Assembly (NCBI RefSeq): GCF_023734775.1
Contig: NZ_AP025732.1
Span: 3,168,501-3,232,500 of the forward strand
Reading direction: 5' to 3'
DNA from: Nostoc cf. commune SO-36
Lineage (GTDB): Bacteria; Cyanobacteriota; Cyanobacteriia; Cyanobacteriales; Nostocaceae
DNA: 64,000 nucleotides
Of this stretch, positions 11,317-18,866 are shown one piece after another. Position 1 is the stretch's first letter; the number at the start of each line of letters is the position of its first letter. Under the pieces are notes generated by a model. That model worked only from the letters and a program-made list of their open reading frames with translations. It had not been told where the DNA came from and did not search any database. The position numbers were made by a program, and so were the translations under genes.

Positions 11317-12010
11317 CTGGTACTTTATTTTCTTGCAAGTCCCTAATCAAGTCAACTAATGTAATTGGTGTTGATTTTGGGCGCAGAGACATTGCTGTAA
11401 CTAGCAATAATGATAAGTGGGATGGAAAGCAAATTAACGATATTAGAGACAGATTTTCTAGAGTGAGAAGTTCTTTCCAAAGGAAAGCCACGAAAGGCAC
11501 AAGGTCTACTCGCCGCAGAGCAAAACAGACTTTGAAACGGTTGTCGGGGAAGGAGAGAAGATTTCAACAATGGCTAAACCACAACATTAGCAAGTCCATT
11601 ATTCAGGACGCATTAAAAAATAATGCAGCAGTGGCAATTGAAGACTTAACGGGTATTCGTGAAAGAACTAATCAAAAGCCAAGAAACAAAACAGAGCGTA
11701 GGCGTTCAAATTCTTGGTCTTTCTATCAATTAAGGTCTTTTTTGGAATACAAAGGCATCCAATTTGGAGTAGAAGTAATTGCTGTTCCTCCAGCATGGAC
11801 TAGTCTTACTTGTCATCAATGCCTACATATTGGACTGCGTTCTGATAAGCGTTTCAGATGTACTAATGAGGCTTGTTCTTGGAGTGGTGACGCTGATTTA
11901 AACGGAGCAAAGAATATTGCTACTATTGGGGCGAATCTTGTAAACTCGCCCAGAGGCTCGAACTGTTTGTGCTGTAAACTCAGTGTAGATAGTTCAGGGC
12001 TACTAAAAGC

Positions 12011-12038
12011 CTACACTGTACGCGAAGCGTCAGTGTAG
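12011..12038 (+). ncRNA. 3'-end hairpin of the tnpB element (candidate reRNA/omega-RNA end)
   Basis: CTACACTG and CAGTGTAG form 8-bp arms with an inner ACGC-GAA-GCGT stem, ending on the tnpB TAG stop. IS200/IS605 right ends carry such subterminal hairpins, and TnpB guide RNAs are made from this region. Assignment by position and structure only; the exact right boundary is not visible. Confidence 0.45.
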
Positions 12039-12262
12039 GTAGTTTACTATTAAATGTTTGAAAATGCCCGGTTGCAACCTTGGTAAAAGTAGACTTCCAT
12101 AAGAAGCGCTCATGTAGCCTTTGTTTGCGATCGCCCATAGTCAGCTACAATTTGTAGGTAGCACAAATGACCTGATAGCAAGGCTTACAGACATCAATTC
12201 TAAAAATTAAATCAAAAAATAATTATTAACCGCCTAAAAAGTCCGGTTTTTTTGGCTTTGTG

Positions 12263-12433
12263 ATGATAAATAAAAGTAATAGCGTTGAATGTCATGCTTC
12301 GTCACGCGAAGGATTACTGAAATTCTTCGCTGCTTTGAGGATAACTACTGAACATCAAAAAACATCTAGGGATGCTTCTTTGTTACATCAAAACGGCTAT
12401 AACACACAAATTACTCTAGATGTATCTAAGTAA
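12263..12433 (+). CDS. Small ORF, 56 residues, candidate peptide upstream of the kinase/HopA1 pair
   Basis: ATG at 12263, stop at 12431-12433. The product begins MINKSNSVECHASSREGLLK and is rich in Ser/Thr (about ten) with one Cys, plus a short hydrophobic LLKFFAAL. No strong ribosome site and no family recognised. It is worth listing because it lies on the same strand 323 bp upstream of a kinase/HopA1 gene pair that in other bacteria modifies Ser/Thr/Cys peptides. It could equally be a chance ORF. Confidence 0.3.
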   Translation: MINKSNSVECHASSREGLLKFFAALRITTEHQKTSRDASLLHQNGYNTQITLDVSK

Positions 12434-12580
12434 CTATGCTGATAAAGTGTAAAGATGTCACCGTATCTGGGAGCAAATTTTAAAGTAATTGTAAAAAACT
12501 TGGTGCCACTTTGGCAGGTTTTTAGCTAAAAGATGGGATATTAGTAGATTGTACAAATCTTTATTGTTATTCACACATTA

Positions 12581-12688
12581 GTGCAGCTTGGCGGAAATAA
12601 CTATCCAGTTCAAAAAGGCGAAAAAATCGGTGAAACAAGCTGTATTTATTCTGCCTCTTGCCTTCTTGCACTAGTTCCTATCTACTAA
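12581..12688 (+). CDS. Small GTG ORF, 35 residues, Ser/Cys-rich end
   Basis: GTG at 12581, stop at 12686-12688, 68 bp before the kinase start. The product contains GETSCIYSASC followed by a hydrophobic end (LLALVPIY). No ATG and no ribosome site are seen, so this is weak. Listed only as an alternative candidate substrate peptide for the downstream kinase/HopA1 pair. Confidence 0.2.
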   Translation: MQLGGNNYPVQKGEKIGETSCIYSASCLLALVPIY

Positions 12689-12756
12689 AAACTGTTAATA
12701 CCAAGCAAATTCGACACAGATAAGTTTAAGTAATTTAATGAAGTAGGAAATAATAC

Positions 12757-13998
12757 ATGGTATTATCACTGTCTTCTCATAACGTTATCCAGTATCTGCA
12801 AGACGCGGGTCTGTGTAGCTCAGAAGATGGCCCATCAGACAAATCTGAGTTGCCAGGAAATACTAAGGACAATTTCAATTTACTAGTGACTTTAGCAGAT
12901 AATCGCCAACTGCTCATTAAACAAGAACGTAAGGTTAACAATCATGACGCAGCGCCTCATGAATTGTTTCAGGAGTGGCTGTTTCATCAGTTGCTCCAAC
13001 AGTTTCCAGTTCTAGGTAATACTTCAGCAATCGCACCATTGGTCGTGCATTTTGACGAAGAAAATTCCATTCTTGTCTGCAACTACTTGAATGAATATGT
13101 AGAACTTGCGACATTATATCACAACAATGAGATTTGTCCACAAGAAATTGCGACTGCCATTGGCAGTACTTTGGCAGGACTCCATCGCGCCACGTACAAC
13201 CGCCGAGAATATAAGGATTTTATGGCAACTGCTCCTCAAGGAGAGTTTCGCTATGGCTTTTACAATCCGGCGCAAGGGGTAGGGTCAATTGGGCCGGAGA
13301 TTTTTGGGACGGTTCCCACGGATGCACTGAAATTTTATCTACTATACCAGCAATCGGAGAGTTTAGAATCTGCGATCGCCGATTTGGCTTATGATTGGAA
13401 TCCTTGTTGCTTGACTCACAACGACTTGAAATTGAACAAAATTTTGGTTCATTCCAGGTGGGAGCAACTAGACAATTGCCTAATACGACTAACTGACTGG
13501 GAAGCTTGTTCTTGGGGAGACCCAGCTTTTGATTTAGGAACTTTGCTAGCAAGCTATTTAGGAATTTGGCTCAATAGTCTCGTCGTAGACCCCACCATTG
13601 AGTTAGAAGAATCTTTACATTTGGCATTAACACCCTTAGAGATTTTACAACCTTCACTTATTGCTCTAGTTAGGGCTTATGTGAATGCTTTCCCGATGAT
13701 TTTAGAATACCGCAGTGACTTTATTTTGCGCGTTATGCAATTTGCTGGGCTGGCACTAATTCATCAAATTCAGGATATGGTTACTTGCCGAAAATACTTT
13801 CATAATACTGAGATTTGTATACTCCAAGTAGCTAAAAGTTTACTCATGATGCCGGAGCAAGCTGTACTGACTATTTTCGGGATATCAGAGTCAGAAATCC
13901 TGAATCCTGTCGCCAAAATCCACAAGTTTACTCAGCCTGTAAGGGAGCAGCAGTTACTTCGCATTTATTACGAAAAAACTCAGCTTCGTGGTTGCTAG
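12757..13998 (+). CDS. Phosphotransferase-family kinase (APH fold), LanK-like
   Basis: 413-residue protein with the aminoglycoside-phosphotransferase fold. Seen: an N-lobe with LLIKQERK (probable ATP-binding Lys), ATAIGSTLAGLH, the catalytic loop LTHNDLKLNKILVH (Asp and Asn of HxDxxxxN) and the metal-binding IRLTDWEACSWGDPAFDLG. It is followed 122 bp downstream by a HopA1-family gene. In class V lanthipeptide clusters (lexapeptide, cacaoidin) a stand-alone kinase of this fold (LxmK) phosphorylates Ser/Thr and a HopA1-type protein (LxmY) eliminates phosphate. That role here is inference; a small-molecule kinase is the alternative. The third class V protein, LxmX, is not seen. Confidence 0.75.
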   Translation: MVLSLSSHNVIQYLQDAGLCSSEDGPSDKSELPGNTKDNFNLLVTLADNRQLLIKQERKVNNHDAAPHELFQEWLFHQLLQQFPVLGNTSAIAPLVVHFDEENSILVCNYLNEYVELATLYHNNEICPQEIATAIGSTLAGLHRATYNRREYKDFMATAPQGEFRYGFYNPAQGVGSIGPEIFGTVPTDALKFYLLYQQSESLESAIADLAYDWNPCCLTHNDLKLNKILVHSRWEQLDNCLIRLTDWEACSWGDPAFDLGTLLASYLGIWLNSLVVDPTIELEESLHLALTPLEILQPSLIALVRAYVNAFPMILEYRSDFILRVMQFAGLALIHQIQDMVTCRKYFHNTEICILQVAKSLLMMPEQAVLTIFGISESEILNPVAKIHKFTQPVREQQLLRIYYEKTQLRGC

Positions 13999-14040
13999 TA
14001 GTAGGGGGAAGAACAATTGGAACAAAAACAGAGAATTCTA

Positions 14041-14083
<43 letters not shown>

Positions 14084-14120
14084 ATTCTATTTTGTTAAAG
14101 TTTGAGTTCTGAATGGATTA

Positions 14121-15209
14121 ATGCTAAATTACTCTATCAATCAATCGCTAACTCCTCTATTTGATATTGCTAAAAATATCCAGATTGAGTCCAATTTTTG
14201 TATTTACCATCCCAACTATCAGCCCTTTGCACTACCAACTAAAATAGCCGAGAGATTTCAGCACAATTCCCAAGATTTACAACAGAAGTATCTCACTTTA
14301 CTGCTACGAAATTTTCTCTATGGAATCTATTATAATGGCTCTCTGCAAAGTACTTTAGCGGTAAATACTGATAGTACTAATCACTCGCCAAAACATAATT
14401 TAGCAGATAATTCCATTTCGGAGATTGATTGGGACTTTTACGAGCAGCTACACGCCAGTAATCACGGCATAGGTTACTTTGACCCTCGATGGGAGGTCTT
14501 GCGAAAAGAACCTGATGGAACTATGGCGGTGACTAAAGGCGGTTTAACACTTTATGTTGAGCCAGAGTGCCATTTAAAATCCAGCAAAAAATCTACCAAA
14601 CTCGGTGATATGGTAGCAATCTGGATGCCCAAAAATAGACTGCAAAATGGCTGTTACTTAGCAGTTAGTAATGTCGGACAGGAAAAGCAGAGTAACCCAG
14701 ATGCTGATTTAGGAGCAGGGCGAATCTACTTTAACTTTACGCCATCTGGTGCGATCGCTCTCATGGAAAGCTTGACACTGCAATTGAACGCAGCCTCGAT
14801 TCCCTTTAATTTCCAGGTTCTCCACAACCCTTGTGCATACGGACGCTATGATTCGGGGCTACTGTACTTTGAACTCCTCGACTATCCAGCAATCCGCACA
14901 ATCCTTCAGGCTGTTTATATAGAAAATCAATCCCATTTCCATCCCGAAATTCCCTTATTTACCAAATTTTTAGCACCAGGGTTAGGTTTAGCCGAAGAAC
15001 CAACCCAAAAATTTGCGGCACAAGAAAGTTTTGGGATGAACCGTTGCCAAATCGTTGCTAATGCTTTGTTAGAAGCTTGGCAAAAAGGTAAGAATGCGAT
15101 GGAGGAACGGATAGGAGTTATTGACCAACACTTTACGCGACATCTAATAGATTTGCAGCGTCCTTATCTCAATCCCAGTTCTGAGGATATATATAAGCCT
15201 TTAAATTGA
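14121..15209 (+). CDS. HopA1-family protein (LanY-like phospho-lyase candidate)
   Basis: 362 residues matching the T3SS-effector HopA1 family (PF17914) by its features: FLYGIYYNG, WDFYEQLHASNHGIGYFDPRW, RIYFNFTPSGAIALM and the C-terminal CAYGRYDSGLLYFE. HopA1 domains are found in plant-pathogen effectors and, in bacteria with class V lanthipeptides, as the stand-alone lyase LxmY. No secretion signal or type III system is present. Its position behind the APH-fold kinase supports a shared peptide-modifying job, but the peptide has not been identified with confidence. Family assignment is good, function inferred. Confidence 0.78.
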   Translation: MLNYSINQSLTPLFDIAKNIQIESNFCIYHPNYQPFALPTKIAERFQHNSQDLQQKYLTLLLRNFLYGIYYNGSLQSTLAVNTDSTNHSPKHNLADNSISEIDWDFYEQLHASNHGIGYFDPRWEVLRKEPDGTMAVTKGGLTLYVEPECHLKSSKKSTKLGDMVAIWMPKNRLQNGCYLAVSNVGQEKQSNPDADLGAGRIYFNFTPSGAIALMESLTLQLNAASIPFNFQVLHNPCAYGRYDSGLLYFELLDYPAIRTILQAVYIENQSHFHPEIPLFTKFLAPGLGLAEEPTQKFAAQESFGMNRCQIVANALLEAWQKGKNAMEERIGVIDQHFTRHLIDLQRPYLNPSSEDIYKPLN

Positions 15210-15210
15210 T

Positions 15211-15323
15211 TGGGCATGGGGCATGGGGCATGGGACATGGGGCAGGGAGATAAGGGAGTATAGAAAGAAGAAGTTGCAGCAAGTTTTTTCCCAATGCCCA
15301 ATGCCCAATGCCCAATGCCCAAT
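15211..15323. repeat. Two opposed heptanucleotide repeat tracts
   Basis: A TGGGGCA-type tract at 15211-15244 and a CCCAATG tract (four full copies plus a partial) at 15290-15323, roughly complementary, lie between the convergent HopA1 and exonuclease III genes. They could pair in RNA as a weak terminator. Confidence 0.7.
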
Positions 15324-15337
15324 TTAAAATTTATAAT

Positions 15338-16120
15338 TTAAAATTCCACAATCACCGGTACATGGTCGCTGGGTTGGGTTAATTTTCTGGGTGCGGTATC
15401 GATAATGCAACTTTTAGCACGCTCATACAAAATAGGTGTGAGATAGTGATAGTCAATTCGCCAACCTAAGTTGCGACGGAAGGCAGCAGAGCGATAATCC
15501 CACCAGCTATAATTTCCGCCTTCTGTGGTGAATTTGCGAAAAGCATCGGCAAATCCCAGTTTCAGAATATCCCGTAAAGCTTGGCGCTCTGCTTCTGTTG
15601 CCATAATGTGATTTTCTGTACTCACTTGCTCGTGAATATCTTTGTCTTCTAAGGCGATGTTGAAGTCGCCGCACACACAAATTGCCCGTTGTGACAGCAC
15701 GAGCAATCGCAAATACTCGTGTAGCGCTGTCAACCAGCGTAATTTATAGTCGTATTTCTCAGTTCCTACCGCAGCACCATTGGGAACATATAAGTTCACA
15801 ATCCGAACACCATCAATTACACCTGTAATTACACGCTTTTGCTCGTCCCACTCGTGGTGTAAATCTGGTAAAATCGCCCTAAACCCGCTACTGACATCTA
15901 CGAGTGGCTGGCGGCTAATCAGGGCTACGCCGTTATAAGATTTTTGTCCTGATATATAAAGGTTATAGCCTAACTGCTCAAAAGACGATCGCGGAAATTC
16001 AGCATCCACAACTTTGGTTTCTTGCAAGCAGAGAACATCAACAGGATTCAGGCTTAACCAATCGATAACCTGTTCAAGGCGAGTGCGAATTGAGTTGACG
16101 TTCCAAGTAGCGATTTTCAT
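15338..16120 (-). CDS. xthA: Exodeoxyribonuclease III
   Basis: 260-residue class II AP endonuclease / 3'-5' exonuclease for base excision repair. Seen in order: MKIATWNVNSIRTR (Asn), VLCLQETKV (metal-binding Glu), SYNGVALISR, VRIVNLYVPNG, CVCGDFNIALEDKD (Asp/Asn pair), WWDYR and the C-terminal QPSDHVPVIVEF (catalytic Asp-His). Full length. Minus strand, convergent with the HopA1 gene. Confidence 0.96.
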   Translation of the reverse strand: MKIATWNVNSIRTRLEQVIDWLSLNPVDVLCLQETKVVDAEFPRSSFEQLGYNLYISGQKSYNGVALISRQPLVDVSSGFRAILPDLHHEWDEQKRVITGVIDGVRIVNLYVPNGAAVGTEKYDYKLRWLTALHEYLRLLVLSQRAICVCGDFNIALEDKDIHEQVSTENHIMATEAERQALRDILKLGFADAFRKFTTEGGNYSWWDYRSAAFRRNLGWRIDYHYLTPILYERAKSCIIDTAPRKLTQPSDHVPVIVEF

Positions 16121-16586
16121 TAGTTAATTATCAGATTTTCTATAAATTACTAATTACAAATTATGTAATTATTATACAATTACTTAATATTTATAATTTC
16201 TGTTCCATTTGTCAATTACGTTTAAACAAAGCTTAAATGACTTGATCCTATTGATGATTTTAGTATTTGCAGCTACAAAATATTCAATTTTGTAAGTTCT
16301 GCTACAAAATATTCTACATCATTATGATCCCCAAGACAGATGCAAGAATTAATAGATTAGCGATAGCTTACAAGTGTAGCTGATAGTTAGCTTTCGCCGA
16401 TAGTCTGTTAGATTTGTCGGGAGAAAATTTGCCTTACTGTTAAACTTTATTGCGCTTTTAGTAGCCTGTTAGGTTAATTTAAATGTCAAAACAGTAAGTA
16501 CAAATGCTCTTTACTCATAAAATAATCATGTAGCTCAATTATATTGAGGACAACTCCATAGACTTTCTCACAAAAGTTGTGCAGAA
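16121..16586. other. AT-rich intergenic region upstream of exonuclease III
   Basis: No ORF, RNA gene or clear repeat is seen. It probably holds the promoter of the exonuclease gene. Confidence 0.5.
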
Positions 16587-16763
16587 ATGGCAGCAATGAT
16601 TCCACCAGCTTGGGAACTCAATCGTCAAATCTGTTGAAAATATCTGGAGAACAAGTTTAGCGATCGCCAAATTGTCAACGGATATGAAGCTATTTACAGA
16701 CAAATTATTAAAGACCGCATAAAATCGAATGGTCGCATTTATGCAGCTAATATCGAGTTTTAA
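16587..16763 (+). pseudogene. Remnant of a family-4/1 glycosyltransferase C-terminus
   Basis: One frame reads AWELNRQIC, an in-frame TGA (16635-16637), then KYLENKFSDRQIVNGYEAIYRQI and a stop at 16761. This is the usual tail of GT4-type glycosyltransferases, where NR-x-x-C-R is followed by a basic RF-S and M/IV-x-x-Y-x-x-x-Y. A CGA-to-TGA change would explain the stop. The catalytic parts are missing, so this is debris of a deleted gene. Confidence 0.6.
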
Positions 16764-16819
16764 TCAACTGTTTTTTTTACTTAGCTTAAAACAATAATTT
16801 TTTTAAGGAGGACATTGGT

Positions 16820-17005
16820 ATGACTACGAGAGCCAACACTTGCCCATGCTGCGGTGGTTCCCTCCTGCGTCATGCTCGTCATGGTGGACTATATTGGTTT
16901 TGCCTGTCGTGCCGACTAGAAGTACCGCTATTAACTGCTATTCGCCTGCCGAATGTGGATACCTGGAACGCCGGAGTGCTTCCCCAGGCTGCGGTGAATA
17001 CCTAG
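16820..17005 (+). CDS. Small zinc-ribbon protein
   Basis: 61 residues with CPCCGGSLLRHARHGGLYWFC followed by CLSC: two Cys pairs that should bind one zinc. Very similar small proteins are frequent in Nostocales, often in several copies, with unknown function. A strong AAGGAGG ribosome site at 16803-16809 supports expression. The C-terminal half after the second Cys pair has no known motif. Confidence 0.75.
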   Translation: MTTRANTCPCCGGSLLRHARHGGLYWFCLSCRLEVPLLTAIRLPNVDTWNAGVLPQAAVNT

Positions 17006-17085
17006 TTTTTCGACATAATTTGAAGAAGAATTCAGAAGTCAGAATGGGCTAAACGCCCCGCTACCGCTAACAGGAGTCAGAATCA

Positions 17086-17249
17086 AGACGCGACGCTCGA
17101 ATACTCGCTAACGCAACTCTTAGAGACGCTAAAAGCGAACGCTATCAGTCGGGGATTCCGACCGCGCAGGAATTGAAGACCACCAAATCGTAGATTTGGT
17201 GGTCTTCAACCCGGTTATTCAGACGCGACGCTCGAATACTCGCTAACGC
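17086..17249. repeat. 29-bp direct repeat pair flanking a palindrome
   Basis: A 29-base sequence beginning AGACGCGACGCTCGAATACT occurs at 17086-17114 and again at 17221-17249. Between them lies the perfect palindrome 17173-17209. This is a composite of dispersed cyanobacterial repeats and not a gene. Confidence 0.8.
17173..17209. repeat. Perfect palindrome, 17-bp arms, 3-base loop
   Basis: Arms TTGAAGACCACCAAATC and complement around GTA. A very stable hairpin if transcribed; no T-run follows. Confidence 0.8.
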
Positions 17250-17343
17250 TACGCTATCCGCCACTCGCACAGAAAACATTGCTGAATTCTGACTCCTGAC
17301 TCCTGAATTCTGTTTGATAAAAATCAATACTGATTTAATTTAG

Positions 17344-17394
17344 ACCTATCAATTAGCTCCAACTGATAAAATCGGATGGAGCTAATTGATAGGT
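17344..17394. promoter_or_regulatory. 18-bp inverted repeat covering the dehydrogenase start
   Basis: Arms at 17344-17361 (ACCTATCAATTAGCTCCA) and 17377-17394 are perfect complements with a 15-base spacer. The ATG at 17376-17378 sits at the foot of the right arm. As RNA it would fold the first proposed start codon into a stem; as DNA it could be an operator. Alternatively the true start lies further in (TTG near 17403). Confidence 0.5.
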
Positions 17395-18425
17395 TTAAAG
17401 TTTTGTTAGCAGCGTTACTTTATGGACAAGAAGATTTACGCCTAGAAGATGTTCCTGACCCCACTCCGGCAGCTGGTGAAGTTGTGATCCAGGTGGGGGC
17501 AGCAACAACTTGTGGTACAGATTTGAAAGTCTGGCGGCGTGGTGGTCATGCCAGGATGCTAATACCGCCAACGCTGTTTGGTCACGAAGCTGCTGGACGA
17601 ATTGTTGCTTTAGGTGCAGGGGTGACAAATTGGCAAGTGGGCGATCGCGTTGTCGCTAATAATTCTGCTCCCTGTATGAAGTGCTTTTTTTGTCAACGAC
17701 AAGAATATTCCTTATGTCCAAATTTGACCTGGAATAATGGGACTTTTGCGGAATACTTAAAAATTCCCGCAGCGATAGTACAGCATAATTTGTTGCAGAT
17801 TCCCGATGAGTTGCCGTGGGAATTGGCAGCCATGACGGAACCTCTAGCTTGTGTGTTGCATGGTGTAGCGCGTTCTAATATTAAGCCCAAAGATCAAGTA
17901 GTTGTCTTAGGAGATGGGGCGATTGGGCTGATGTTTGTGGCGGCGTTGAGTGAGAAAGCTGAGGTTTTGCTGTGGGGAGGTAATAACCACAGGCTAGAAA
18001 TTGGTCAAAAATTGGGTGCAACCCAGACCTTTAATTATCATCAAATCTCAGACATTCCTAGTGTGGTGAAAGAACTTACCCAAGGATGGGGCGCAGACGT
18101 GGTAATTGAAGCTACTGGTGTACCAAGCGTTTGGGAAACTGCGATCGCCTGTGCCCGTCCTGGTGCAACAGTTAACTTATTCGGTGGATGTCCACGGGAT
18201 ACCAGCATTACCGTCAACACAGAACAGCTACACTATAGCGAACTAACTATAAAAGGCGTGTTTCATAATACACCAGAGTATGTGCGATCGGCACTTGCAC
18301 TTATCGCAAGTCGCAAAAATCCCTTTGAGTTGCTTATTAGTAAACAGCGGTCATTAAAGGATTTAGAAGAGGTGTTTTCTCAGATGAAGGCGCGACAGGT
18401 AATCAAGGTGGCGATGATTCCTTAG
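17376..18425 (+). CDS. Zinc-dependent alcohol dehydrogenase (MDR family)
   Basis: 349-residue medium-chain dehydrogenase/reductase. Catalytic zinc ligands: Cys in TTCGTDLKVW and His-Glu in LFGHEAAGRI; structural zinc Cys cluster CMKCFFCQRQEYSLC; Rossmann motif VVVLGDGAIGLMF for NAD(P). Order and length fit the threonine/sorbitol dehydrogenase branch. Substrate unknown. The first eight residues (MELIDRFK) come from an inverted repeat and are not family sequence, so the real start may be at a TTG near 17403 giving LLAALLYGQEDL. Confidence 0.88.
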   Translation: MELIDRFKVLLAALLYGQEDLRLEDVPDPTPAAGEVVIQVGAATTCGTDLKVWRRGGHARMLIPPTLFGHEAAGRIVALGAGVTNWQVGDRVVANNSAPCMKCFFCQRQEYSLCPNLTWNNGTFAEYLKIPAAIVQHNLLQIPDELPWELAAMTEPLACVLHGVARSNIKPKDQVVVLGDGAIGLMFVAALSEKAEVLLWGGNNHRLEIGQKLGATQTFNYHQISDIPSVVKELTQGWGADVVIEATGVPSVWETAIACARPGATVNLFGGCPRDTSITVNTEQLHYSELTIKGVFHNTPEYVRSALALIASRKNPFELLISKQRSLKDLEEVFSQMKARQVIKVAMIP

Positions 18426-18866
18426 TATTTTGGCAATTAATTCACAGCACACACTACAATGACTATATAAGTAAATGGGCGTAAATAAATATAATATGTT
18501 CTGTCATTGCGAGTAAAACGAAGCAATCGCAAAGTCTCTGGGATTGCTTCGTTTCACTCGCAATGACATCTTATATTTAATTATGCCTACCTACTTAGCA
18601 CCACAGGCTTAGGCTAAAGTAGTATAACTGTTTAAGTTAATTGAAAATAGCGAGAATTGTCCGCTAAGGTACATTTATTAATTTATATATTGGCATAAAA
18701 TTATCATTCATGTAAGAATTCAAGAGTCAAAATAATTCAAGAATTAGGATAATGTTTGATGAATGAATATACCAATCATTCTCAATTACTTATAAATTCT
18801 AAATTTTGACTTCTAGGTGCTAAATTCTTACTTATATATTCTGATCGCACTAGGTCACAATTACAA
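18426..18866. other. Intergenic region with a MITE-like palindrome
   Basis: Apart from the inverted repeat at 18502-18568, the region is AT-rich and has no gene. It probably contains the promoter of the glycoside-hydrolase gene at 18867. Confidence 0.5.
18502..18568. repeat. MITE-like inverted repeat (TGTCATTGCGAGT family)
   Basis: 67 bp, nearly fully self-complementary: outer arms TGTCATTGCGAGT/ACTCGCAATGACA and inner arms around ACGAAGCAATC. A larger relative with the same termini is at 34331-34463. Confidence 0.8.

Larger units (their letters stand above)
10021..11343 (+). mobile_element. ISAzo13-type insertion sequence, complete, 1323 bp
   Basis: Terminal inverted repeats of 28 bp: 10021-10048 (begins GGGACTTGCAAGAAAATAAA) and 11316-11343 (ends TTCTTGCAAGTCCC), differing at one position. 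A 3-bp duplication flanks the element. The inside is almost wholly filled by a two-frame transposase (10103-11316). The ends, length and transposase all look intact, which suggests recent insertion. Family named from the transposase (Rhodopirellula-type DDE domain, ISAzo13). Confidence 0.88.
10018..11346. other. TAA target-site duplication around the inserted IS
   Basis: TAA at 10018-10020 is repeated at 11344-11346, directly outside the two terminal inverted repeats. One copy restores the tnpB reading frame, so this is a 3-bp target duplication made on insertion. Confidence 0.88.
9519..12038 (+). pseudogene. tnpB: TnpB (IS200/IS605-type RNA-guided nuclease), split by an inserted IS
   Basis: The N-terminal half reads 9519-10020 (MEQVLTLVCKLNPSQRQ ... 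IQIKDEPPTL) and the C-terminal half resumes at 11347-12038 (IKSTNVIGVDFGRRD). Removing bases 10021-11346 joins them exactly in frame as EPPTL-IKSTN, about 400 residues. RuvC-like catalytic residues are present: Asp in GVDFGRRD, Glu in VAIEDLTGI, Asp in SGDADLNGAKN; a zinc ribbon (CHQC, then CTNEAC) lies between the last two. Apart from the insertion the gene is undamaged. No tnpA is adjacent, so it was a TnpB-only (IS1341-type) unit. The guide-RNA end is expected at its 3' end, where a hairpin covers the stop codon. Confidence 0.9.
12039..12756. other. 718-bp intergenic region before the kinase gene
   Basis: Contains the two small ORFs listed separately and one HIP1-like site (12127-12134). 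No tRNA, terminator with T-run or repeat array is evident. The kinase start at 12757 has only a weak AAGTAGGA ribosome site. Confidence 0.5.

Noticed and set aside
11289..11346. Start of the TnpB C-terminal reading frame at 11289
   Set aside because: These bases belong to the inserted element and the target duplication; the TnpB part begins after them.
14121..15209. HopA1 protein as a type III secretion effector
   Set aside because: No secretion genes; the kinase neighbour fits the lanthipeptide-type context better.
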